The notes under the pieces were generated by a model. That model was not told the origin of the DNA and did no database searches. It saw nothing but the letters and a program-made list of their open reading frames with translations. Of a stretch of DNA of 64,000 nucleotides, positions 55,289 to 62,971 are shown piece after piece. How positions within the stretch are numbered: position 1 is the stretch's first letter; each line of letters begins with the position of its first letter. Location of the stretch: contig CANRHU010000005.1 in NCBI GenBank assembly GCA_947630485.1, positions 1 to 64,000 of the forward strand, written 5' to 3'. The position numbers and the translations under genes were made by a program. The stretch is from an uncultured Lachnospiraceae bacterium. Its GTDB lineage: Bacteria; Bacillota; Clostridia; Lachnospirales; Lachnospiraceae.

Positions 55289-55320
55289 AAAAAGCCCGGC
55301 AGCGTTCGTCCTGCCGGGCT
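55289..55320 (-). terminator. Terminator of the intracellular mannan operon
   Basis: GCCCGGCAG and CTGCCGGGC form a 9-bp stem with an 8-base loop, followed on the minus strand by TTTTTG. It lies about 75 bases after the esterase stop. Confidence 0.9.
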
Positions 55321-55393
55321 TTCCTCCCAAAACAATTTCTAAAAACTCAATCCAGCAAAATTTCGAAAACGATTCTCCATACCGCCCGCGCAG

Positions 55394-57721
55394 TCACGCA
55401 ATAATCAGCGACACCAGGTAAAACGGGATTTCCGCCTCCTCCGCGTCCGTAAGCCGGAGCGTCAGCGTATGCATCGCCTCTGTCTCCGCTTCAAGGACCG
55501 TCTCAAGCGCGAGACAGTCTCCCCAGGTCTCATCAAAATTGCCGTCCAGAACCGTCCGCGGCTTTTTCTGTATAGCGGCACAGTCCAGATAGACCTCAGC
55601 CTTCGGCGCGCGTCCCCGGATTGTCCGGCGGTACTGAACCGCGATACAGGATGCCCGGAAACAGAAGGTGATCTCAGCGCCGTTTAAAATGGCGGTCCAC
55701 CCGCGCTTAAAGACGTCCGCAAGCCCCTGCTGAGGCGCTGCATCCGCCTCGAAACCGGCGTTTGCCGCAGGCGCGATATCCGCGGCGCGAAGACGCCTGG
55801 CATGTTCATATCGGTTGCGGGTGAGCGGCTGAGGAATTGCCATCCCAGCAGACGCCTGCCCCCGCTCCGCTTCTTCCTCGCACAGCTTCTCCTGCCGGAC
55901 TTCTCCCCTCCGTTCCTCATCTACCTTCTCAAGGAAGCCGCAGATCATCTCCGCGATCATTCTATGCCCCCTGTCGTTGGGATGCAGGCCGTCCGGCGTC
56001 ACCTCTTCCGCGGTCAGTTCCCCTGTCTGGAGCTTTCCCCAGAGCACATCGCCCACGCAGACCCGCGGCAGCCCGTAATGGCGTCCGATCCGGTCGTGAA
56101 CCGGCTGCGCCGAAGCTCCGGTATCATAGAAGCGGTTGTGGATCAGCACGACGGCCGGCTGCCAGTCACAGTTCCAGATTCGGCGGATCAGTCCCTCATA
56201 GGTCTCCATAAAATGGGAATCATCCGTATCGTTGACCGAGAATTCCACGAACACCAGATCCGGCCGGTACGAAAGCAGATCGTCCTCCGCCCGGGCAGCG
56301 CCGTAATGGGAGGTGGTACCCCCGATTCCGGCATTGATATACCGCGCCTTCGACGACGGAAAATGTCCCTGCCACCAGTCAAACGTCAGCGCGGCGTAAC
56401 ATTTTTCCGGCCCCGATGCAAGGCTTCCCTGGGTAATGGAGCCGCCCAGAAAGCCAATGGCAGCATCCTCTCCGGCAGCCGCGCGCCTCATGACGTTTTG
56501 AAGGCGCGTCGTATCACGCCAGATATCCTCGCCCAGACTCTCGATGAATGCCGAAAGCTCCTTCGCCATCTGTTCCGCCTCCGGAACCCGGATATGGCCC
56601 TGCGTTCCGCAGCCGTTCTTACTGAACATGAAATGACGCACCGGCAAATGTTCCATGAAAAGCTGCCTGCACACCTCCCCGATGGCCCTGTCCCAGTTGG
56701 GATGATGCCCCAGGATCGTGGTCATGCAGATGATCTGGGCCTGCGGATGGATTCGGCAGAGCCGCCGCACGAACTCCGCATAATGCGCCCGCCACGCCGC
56801 GGACTTCTCTCCGTCGTAATCTTCGCCGCAGAAATCGGCCGGATAGGCGTCGTTCTGCCCCAGTGCCACAAGCACGACCTGGGGACGATACCGGCCGAAA
56901 TCCCATTTCACTGCCGGCCGGCCGCCGAGAATCTGCGGCTGGTACTGGATCAGGTCATAAATGCTCTCCATCCCCTGCTGCCGCGGCTCCATGAAATATC
57001 CGCAGCCGTCCATGAGGGCGATGCCGCCCTGGGCGATATCGTGGAGTCTGGCCCCCAACCGGCGGGCCGTAAGCCACGCATAGGAATAGTAGCTGTTGGA
57101 ATATTCCCCGTGATGATCCGGATCCGGCAGTCCGCAGTAGTCTACCGCCTCCGACACCTCGCCGGCAGACACGGAATCGCCGTAAACCTCGATGCAGCGC
57201 TGCGGTAAAGGCTCACACGGAAGGAGCCGCAGACCCGGATTTCCGAGGAAACCGTGTATCTGCACCATATGGCAGGAGTCCTGACGTTTGAAGAGGAGCA
57301 GGTCATGGACCGCCGCGCTCTCACAGGCCGGCACGCTGCCGGAACCCGCGCCTGCGGCGCGCGGCGTCCCCGCCTGCGCGGCCCCCATAAGTTCCACGCA
57401 CGCCGTTCCGCTTTCCGGCAGCTTCACGCAATACTGCCCTCCATCCAAAAGATAACCCAGATAATTGTCCCAGTAGGCGTGCTCATTGGTCAGCACCACA
57501 GACAACCTGTCTCCGGTAAACCTCAGTTTTACATAGGTTGCCGGATATACCCACACCGGCCCGGCTTCCCCGCTAAAGTCAATCCGCCCCTCGTACTGCA
57601 GCTTCTCATCCCAGGGAGAAATCCATACGTCGTCCGTCTGCGCGTACGGCGCCAGCTTCTGCCGCCAGACGGCAGCATTTTCCGCAGTCTTTCCGGCCGC
57701 GTCTTCCACATTCTTCCTCAT
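55394..57721 (-). CDS. Two-domain SGNH acetyl esterase (CE2-like plus CE17-like)
   Basis: It probably removes acetyl groups from imported mannan oligosaccharides. The 775-residue cytoplasmic protein has an N-terminal jelly roll (about 30-160) and a first SGNH hydrolase (about 173-400) of CE2 plan: S183 in VYGDSVS, GQND at 289-292, and H376 in TQGHIRVPE without an Asp two residues before. A second SGNH hydrolase (about 418-600) carries S428 (LGGSITQG), N497 (FSVND), D577 and H580 (PDGLHPND). A linker leads to a C-terminal beta domain (about 665-775) like a CE17 CBM35. In known gut mannan degraders these two esterases are separate genes. It lies two bases after GH130. The ribosome site is weak (AAGAAGG), as expected for coupling. 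Confidence 0.85.
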   Translation of the reverse strand: MRKNVEDAAGKTAENAAVWRQKLAPYAQTDDVWISPWDEKLQYEGRIDFSGEAGPVWVYPATYVKLRFTGDRLSVVLTNEHAYWDNYLGYLLDGGQYCVKLPESGTACVELMGAAQAGTPRAAGAGSGSVPACESAAVHDLLLFKRQDSCHMVQIHGFLGNPGLRLLPCEPLPQRCIEVYGDSVSAGEVSEAVDYCGLPDPDHHGEYSNSYYSYAWLTARRLGARLHDIAQGGIALMDGCGYFMEPRQQGMESIYDLIQYQPQILGGRPAVKWDFGRYRPQVVLVALGQNDAYPADFCGEDYDGEKSAAWRAHYAEFVRRLCRIHPQAQIICMTTILGHHPNWDRAIGEVCRQLFMEHLPVRHFMFSKNGCGTQGHIRVPEAEQMAKELSAFIESLGEDIWRDTTRLQNVMRRAAAGEDAAIGFLGGSITQGSLASGPEKCYAALTFDWWQGHFPSSKARYINAGIGGTTSHYGAARAEDDLLSYRPDLVFVEFSVNDTDDSHFMETYEGLIRRIWNCDWQPAVVLIHNRFYDTGASAQPVHDRIGRHYGLPRVCVGDVLWGKLQTGELTAEEVTPDGLHPNDRGHRMIAEMICGFLEKVDEERRGEVRQEKLCEEEAERGQASAGMAIPQPLTRNRYEHARRLRAADIAPAANAGFEADAAPQQGLADVFKRGWTAILNGAEITFCFRASCIAVQYRRTIRGRAPKAEVYLDCAAIQKKPRTVLDGNFDETWGDCLALETVLEAETEAMHTLTLRLTDAEEAEIPFYLVSLIIA

Positions 57722-57723
57722 TT

Positions 57724-58746
57724 TTACCTTCTTCCGATCTCCGTATCCGTCGTATTCACCTTGCTATGGTCTTTGATGTAATCTATAATATCATCCAGCT
57801 TCGTAAACGCCAACCCCACATAGCTGTCCGCCGCGCCGTAATAGATCGCGATCCGGCCGCTTTCGCTGTCGTGAATCGTCGCGCAGGGGAAGCAGACATT
57901 GGGCACAAACCCCCGCTCCTCATACCATTCCTCCGGCGTCAGAAGGAAATCCTCGCAGCGGTACTTCACGACGGACGGATCGTCGATATCGAGAATCGCG
58001 CCGCCGATGCTGTAGACATAACCGTTGCAGGTTCCGGAAACGCCGTGGTAGAACAGAAGCCATCCTTCGCTGGTCTCAATCGGAGCCGCGCCGCCGCCGA
58101 TCTTTAAGGACTCCCACCACTCGCTTCCCTTGCTCATCACATGCCTGTGCCTGCCCCAGTATACCAGATCCGGGCTCTCGCTTAAGAACACGTCGCCAAA
58201 CGGCGTATGGCCGCTGTCTGACGGACGGCTCAGCAGGCAGTAATTTCCGTGAATCTTCCGCGGAAACAGCACCGCATTGCGGTTAAACGGCAGAAATGGA
58301 TTCTCCAGCCGCGTAAACGTCTTAAAATCCGTCGTCTTCGCCATGCCGATGGCCGCGCCGTAAAAATCCTGGCACCAGATGATGTAGTAGGTATCCTCCA
58401 CCTTCACCAGGCGCGGATCATAGGCGTAAACCGGCATGAACGGCTTTCCCTCCTCGTCCACGAACGGGATCTTCTCCTCGTCAAACTCCCAGCGAACGGC
58501 ATCCCCGCTTCTGCCCAGATAGATATAAGGGATCCCATTGTTCTGCTCGCCGCGGAACACGCCGATGAAAGCATCCCCGTAGGGCATAACGGCGCTGTTG
58601 AAAATGCGCGCCACATTTTTCAGCGGATTGCGGCCGATGATGGGATTCTCACTGTAACGCCAGACGGGCGCTCCGGTGAAGGAAGCCGGTTCCTCCTGCC
58701 ATGGCATATTCGGAACAGGCGGTGCAATTAATTTGTACTTACTCAT
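57724..58746 (-). CDS. GH130 beta-mannoside phosphorylase
   Basis: Enzymes of this family split beta-mannosides with phosphate, giving alpha-mannose-1-phosphate. The 340-residue five-blade propeller has the family pattern: RYSENPIIGRNP, ARIFNSAVMPYGD, VFRGEQ, the catalytic-Asp region YAYDPRLVKVEDTYYI, SRPSDSGHTPFGD, KIGGGAAPIETSEGW and IYYGAADSYVGLA. The ATG at 58746 is preferred to the ATG six bases before because GAGGAG would be too close to the latter. It follows the fused isomerase-kinase by 120 bases. Whether it prefers mannosyl-glucose, mannobiose or longer chains cannot be read from the sequence here. A hydrolytic GH130 is less likely, given the adjacent mutase. Confidence 0.9.
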   Translation of the reverse strand: MSKYKLIAPPVPNMPWQEEPASFTGAPVWRYSENPIIGRNPLKNVARIFNSAVMPYGDAFIGVFRGEQNNGIPYIYLGRSGDAVRWEFDEEKIPFVDEEGKPFMPVYAYDPRLVKVEDTYYIIWCQDFYGAAIGMAKTTDFKTFTRLENPFLPFNRNAVLFPRKIHGNYCLLSRPSDSGHTPFGDVFLSESPDLVYWGRHRHVMSKGSEWWESLKIGGGAAPIETSEGWLLFYHGVSGTCNGYVYSIGGAILDIDDPSVVKYRCEDFLLTPEEWYEERGFVPNVCFPCATIHDSESGRIAIYYGAADSYVGLAFTKLDDIIDYIKDHSKVNTTDTEIGRR

Positions 58747-58866
58747 GATCATTCTCCTCTCATTGCTGTATATTCTGTTTCAATATTCTCCTTTTCTACA
58801 GGATGCCGGATGCGCCTGATTTCGCTGACCCCGTCCGTTCCCTCAAAACGTGCGGTTTTTGGGCGT

Positions 58867-60717
58867 TTACAGATTCGCCGCCCCGATCATCCCTGCCTTG
58901 CTGCCGAGAGCCGCCATAGCCAGTTCCGGCTGCTCCCCGCCCGGACCGCCGAAGCAGTTCTCTGAAACCATTCGCCGCAGCGGTTCCAGAAGCGTCTCGC
59001 CTCCGGACGGTATCTCGCCGCCCAGCAGAACCTCCTGCGGACGGAAGATATTAACAATATTCACAATTCCGGTTCCCAGTCTGCGGATATATTCCTCCAC
59101 CACCGGCAGAAGCGCCCCGTCTCCCGCCTCCGCCGCCGCAAAAATCTGTTCCGGCAGAAGCGCGCGCCCGCATGCCTTTTCAGCCTCGCGGACCAGCGCC
59201 GGGAGCGATACGTAGGCCTCCAGGCATCCTCTCCGCCCGCAGCTGCAGGGCTCGCCGTTCTCCACAATGACCATATGGCCCAGCTCCGCGCCGCCCACGT
59301 GGCCTCCCTCGTAGATTTCGCCGTCCAGAATGATTCCGCTGCCGACCCCGGTTCCCAGCGTCAGCATGACCAGATCCTGACAGTCCTTCCCCGCGCCGGC
59401 CACGGACTCGCCGAGCGCCGCACAGTCGGCGTTATTGGCAATCCGCACCGGAATCGGGAACAAATTCCGAAACATTTCCGCCAGACTCACATTCTCCCAG
59501 CGGATATTATTGGAATAGCGGACGATCCCTTTTTCCCTGTCCACGGTTCCTGGCACGCCGACGCCGGCTCCCACGCACTGGTCGATGCAGATTCCGGTCT
59601 CCTCCAAAAGCTCCCGCGTCCGGGCAGCGATATCCTCGGCCACTCTCTGTGCGCCGCGCTCCGCCCTCGTCGGCATGACCTTCTCCGCGATCAGCTTCTG
59701 GTGAATATCCACAAGACCAATCCGGGTGTCCGTCCCGCCGATATCGATGCCGATCCGCACCGGCGCCGATTTCTCGCGAATCCGGGTGATCAGCGCGTCG
59801 CAGCTCCCCTCGATCTGATACTCACCGCTTCCGGCAGCCAGAAAGAAGCTGTCGCCCTTCCGGTAAGCCACCGTTTCCCCCTGGCAGGAGATCTGGCCCT
59901 CCCCGTCAAGTACCAGAATGCTGGCAAAAGATTCCCCCGAAACCGTCCCCCTCAAAAGCTTCATCATTGTGCCGTCCAGCGTCACACGATCCACCGTAAA
60001 ATAGTCGCAGTCAGCCACATGGGGATAGCTGCCGCCGCTCTTTCGGATCGGCGTCCGGTTCGTGACAGCCAGCGCTTTTTCGATATGCAGATCGCGCTTT
60101 TTACCGTCCTTACCCACGCGGCCATAGTCGTACACACGGTAGGTCACGTTGGAATTCTGCTGAATCTCCGCGATCAGAATGTCCTTGCCGATGGCATGGA
60201 TGGTTCCGGCTTCAATGAACAGCACGTCCCCTTTCCGCACGGGCACCGCGTTCAGAACCTCCAAGAGCGTGTCCTCACGGATTCTTTGGGCGAACTCCTC
60301 CCGGCTGATCTCCTTCTGAAACCCATAGTAAAGGAACGCCTCCGGTCCCGCGTCCATCACATACCACATCTCGGTCTTGCCATACTGCCCTTCGTGCTGC
60401 AGGGCGTACCGGTTGTCCGGATGAACCTGGATCGACAGATTTTCCCTCGCGTCAATGAATTTGATCAGAATCGGAAAATCCCGAAAGCGCCTGCAATGGA
60501 CTCCCAGCGCCTCTTTCCCCAGCTTCTGTATGTATTCCGGAAGCGTCATGCCGGCACATGGCCCGCTGTCCACCACGGACGGGCCGTCCGGGTGACAGGA
60601 CAGCTCCCAGCACTCCGCCAGCACATCCCCGTCGTACTGCTTGCCGTACTCCTCGATCAGACGGCGTCCGCCCCAGATATAATCCTTACAGCTTGGTTTT
60701 AACCTCACGATCCCCAT
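58867..60717 (-). CDS. Fusion of mannose-6-phosphate isomerase and ROK sugar kinase
   Basis: Residues 1-315 are a type I phosphomannose isomerase (ManA). Its zinc ligands lie in QVHPDN (97-102), KTEMW (E116) and the H174 region, followed by QQNSNVTYRVYDYGR. Residues 319-616 are a complete ROK kinase with the phosphate loop GIDIGGTDTR, GVPGTVD, catalytic D431 (ANNADC), LGTGVGSG, and the zinc set H481/C491/C493/C498 (ELGH, CSCGRRGC). Both domains look intact and join without a frameshift. The kinase would make mannose-6-phosphate from free mannose and the isomerase would pass it to glycolysis. Glucokinase activity is an alternative. AGGGGGA precedes the ATG. It lies between the mutase and GH130. 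Confidence 0.9.
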   Translation of the reverse strand: MGIVRLKPSCKDYIWGGRRLIEEYGKQYDGDVLAECWELSCHPDGPSVVDSGPCAGMTLPEYIQKLGKEALGVHCRRFRDFPILIKFIDARENLSIQVHPDNRYALQHEGQYGKTEMWYVMDAGPEAFLYYGFQKEISREEFAQRIREDTLLEVLNAVPVRKGDVLFIEAGTIHAIGKDILIAEIQQNSNVTYRVYDYGRVGKDGKKRDLHIEKALAVTNRTPIRKSGGSYPHVADCDYFTVDRVTLDGTMMKLLRGTVSGESFASILVLDGEGQISCQGETVAYRKGDSFFLAAGSGEYQIEGSCDALITRIREKSAPVRIGIDIGGTDTRIGLVDIHQKLIAEKVMPTRAERGAQRVAEDIAARTRELLEETGICIDQCVGAGVGVPGTVDREKGIVRYSNNIRWENVSLAEMFRNLFPIPVRIANNADCAALGESVAGAGKDCQDLVMLTLGTGVGSGIILDGEIYEGGHVGGAELGHMVIVENGEPCSCGRRGCLEAYVSLPALVREAEKACGRALLPEQIFAAAEAGDGALLPVVEEYIRRLGTGIVNIVNIFRPQEVLLGGEIPSGGETLLEPLRRMVSENCFGGPGGEQPELAMAALGSKAGMIGAANL

Positions 60718-60837
60718 AGCCTGTCCCCCTGTTCCCGGCGCCGGTTTCCAAGCTTCCGGCGCCTGCTTTTCGCTGTTTTCCTGCTCAAATTTCCTGCGCT
60801 GTTTTTCCGGTTTCTGCTTCCGGCGCCGCTCTCGCTC

Positions 60838-62568
60838 TCAGCGGACCATCTCCTGCGCCGCCGCCGTCATATGCTCCAGCTTCCCTGCGGCGTCCTCCTC
60901 ATCCGTTCCCAGAACGCCGACATAGAATTTGATCTTCGGCTCCGTGCCTGACGGCCGCACGCAGCACCAGGCTCCGCCTTCCATTTCAAAATACAGCACA
61001 TCCGATTCCGGAAGCCCGGCTGCCGTCTGCCTGCCGGACGCACAGTCCAGCACCAGATTCTTCCGGTAATCCCGAAACTGCGTCACACGCGCGCCGCCAA
61101 TCTCCTGCGGCACGCTGCTCCTTATCCCTTCCATGATCTCCCGGATTCTCCTCGCGCCGTCCTGTCCCTTTAATGTAACCGTACACAGGCCTTCCCTGTG
61201 ATACCCGTAAGCGCGGTACAGCTGACGCATCTGATCGCACAGCGTCATTCCGTGATAATGATACCAGGCCGCCGCCTCGCAGAGGGCCATCACCGCCGAT
61301 ACCGCGTCCTTGTCCCTGGCGTAGGTTCCCACAAGACATCCGTAACTCTCCTCATAACCGAAAAGATACTCAAAGGAATGCTCCTGTTCAAAGTACTTAA
61401 TCTGTTCACCGATATACTTAAATCCGGTCAGCGTCTCAATCCGCTTCACGCCGTAGGCGTCCGCGATCGCCTTCGACATTTTCCCGGACACGATCGTTGT
61501 AACTACGGCCCCGTTTTCGGGAAGACGGCCCTGGGCCTTTTTGCGGGACAGGCGGTACTCCATGATCAGCATTCCCGACATATTGCCGGTAAAACTCATA
61601 TACCTGCCGGTGACCGCATCCTTCGCGTAGACGCCCAGCCGATCCGCATCCGGGTCCGTCGCCAAAACGATATCCGCGTCCACCTCTTCCGCCAGCTTAA
61701 GCGCCAGGGAAAATGCTTTCGCATCCTCCGGATTCGGATACGATACGGTGGGAAAATCCCCATGCGGCAGTTCCTGTTCCTTTACAACGTAAACCTGTTC
61801 AAACCCCAACTCCTTTAGAATACGCCGCACCGGAAGGTTACCGGTTCCGTGAAGCGGCGTATACACGACCTTCAGCTTTCTGGCCTCTGTTCTCACAATC
61901 TCCGGTTCCAGCACCAGCCGTTTCAGCTCCTCCATGTAGCGGTCGTCGATCTCGCTGCCAATCAGCCGGTAAAGCCCGCGCTGCTCCGCCTCCGCCTTCT
62001 CCATGGTCTTCACACAGGCGTAATCGGAGATCGCGTTCACTTCACGGATAATCTCTTTGTCCCTGGGCGCCGTGATCTGGGCTCCGTCCGCCCAATAAAC
62101 CTTGTAACCATTATATTCCGGCGGGTTATGACTCGCGGTTACAACAATGCCCGCCGTACAGCCCAGCTCCCGCAGGGCAAAGGAAAGCATCGGCGTCGGC
62201 CGCAGGGACGAAAATACCCAGGCCCGAATCCCGTTGGCCGCCAGGCAGCAGGCCGCCTCGTCCGCAAACTCCTTGGACATATGCCGTGAATCATAGGCAA
62301 CAGCGACGCCCGGAACCGGATCGGCCGCTCTCTCCTGCCGGATATAATTCGCCAGCCCTTGTGTCGCCTTGCGGACCGTATAGATGTTCATCCGGTTTGT
62401 CCCCGCGCCGATCACGCCCCGCAGGCCCCCGGTTCCAAACGCAAGATCCCGATAAAAGCGGTCCTCGATCTGCGCTTCGTCGCCTTCTATCCCTCGCAGC
62501 TCTTTCTTCGTCTCTTCATCAAAATACGGATTCTCAAGCCATTCCTCGTATTTCTCCCTTACATTCAT
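60838..62568 (-). CDS. Phosphomannomutase/phosphoglucomutase
   Basis: It interconverts hexose-1-phosphate and hexose-6-phosphate. The 576-residue alpha-D-phosphohexomutase has the active-site loop VTASHNPPEYNGYK (phosphoserine S146), the metal loop ATDPDADRLGV (about 306-316), the sugar-specificity loop with GYEESYG, and the phosphate-binding RPSGTEPKIKFY near the end. It is full length for the PgcA-type family. AGGAAA precedes the ATG. It is the first gene of the operon with the ManA-ROK fusion and GH130, so it most likely turns GH130-derived mannose-1-phosphate into mannose-6-phosphate (inference). Confidence 0.93.
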   Translation of the reverse strand: MNVREKYEEWLENPYFDEETKKELRGIEGDEAQIEDRFYRDLAFGTGGLRGVIGAGTNRMNIYTVRKATQGLANYIRQERAADPVPGVAVAYDSRHMSKEFADEAACCLAANGIRAWVFSSLRPTPMLSFALRELGCTAGIVVTASHNPPEYNGYKVYWADGAQITAPRDKEIIREVNAISDYACVKTMEKAEAEQRGLYRLIGSEIDDRYMEELKRLVLEPEIVRTEARKLKVVYTPLHGTGNLPVRRILKELGFEQVYVVKEQELPHGDFPTVSYPNPEDAKAFSLALKLAEEVDADIVLATDPDADRLGVYAKDAVTGRYMSFTGNMSGMLIMEYRLSRKKAQGRLPENGAVVTTIVSGKMSKAIADAYGVKRIETLTGFKYIGEQIKYFEQEHSFEYLFGYEESYGCLVGTYARDKDAVSAVMALCEAAAWYHYHGMTLCDQMRQLYRAYGYHREGLCTVTLKGQDGARRIREIMEGIRSSVPQEIGGARVTQFRDYRKNLVLDCASGRQTAAGLPESDVLYFEMEGGAWCCVRPSGTEPKIKFYVGVLGTDEEDAAGKLEHMTAAAQEMVR

Positions 62569-62655
62569 GTGTTTCCTGCCCTTTCTTAAACCGTGCTGCC
62601 GCGCATACGGACGCCGCCCGCAAAGAATTCCCGATTAATTATTAAATTAATTATA

Positions 62656-62684
62656 AATATATCATTACTTAATCAATTAATCAA
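62656..62684 (-). promoter_or_regulatory. Promoter of the mutase-isomerase/kinase-GH130-esterase operon
   Basis: TTGATT (62679-62684), a 17-base spacer and TATATT (62656-62661) on the minus strand. The spacer contains a repeated TTGATTAA and a TTAAGTAAT string similar to one at the importer and lacI promoters. Confidence 0.7.
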
Positions 62685-62822
62685 TATCTTTCTCGATAAT
62701 TAATTCATTTCGTTAATATGAACAATAGGCGGGCTTCTTTTTTGTGCATTGTATTCTGCAGAAATCCGCCGCGGCGCGGCCTTATGTATTGCGCTCCATA
62801 TGCAGCCATAAAAAGGACAGCC

Positions 62823-62862
62823 ATAAAAAGGGCGGATGTTTCGCTTCCGCAAAACATCCGCC
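62823..62862 (-). terminator. Terminator of the partial GH2 gene
   Basis: GGCGGATGTTT (62831-62841) and AAACATCCGCC (62852-62862) form an 11-bp stem. On the minus strand it is followed by CTTTTTATG. Confidence 0.85.
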
Positions 62863-62971
62863 GCATAAGGCATTGATATGATCCCATCTCTATGGCCGCC
62901 AAATCTGCCTGCCTTTCCATCCGTCCTTCCGCTTCCGTCCGCTTTCGCCGTCCGTCCGCTTTCGAAACCGT

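Larger units (their letters stand above)
62569..62971. other. Intergenic region between the partial GH2 gene and the mutase
   Basis: No credible gene is present. It holds the GH2 terminator, an AT-rich stretch (62630-62710) with the mutase promoter, and a 15-base direct repeat (CAGCCATAAAAAGG at about 62802 and 62818). Confidence 0.65.

Noticed and set aside
55802-57208. 468-codon plus-strand open frame
   Set aside because: It is antisense to the double esterase, whose catalytic residues are all in the minus frame.
59275-60702. 475-codon plus-strand open frame
   Set aside because: It is antisense to the isomerase-kinase fusion, with shadow codon use and no recognisable motif.
62705-62920. 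71-codon minus-strand open frame
   Set aside because: It runs through the GH2 terminator, with no ribosome site and no family features.
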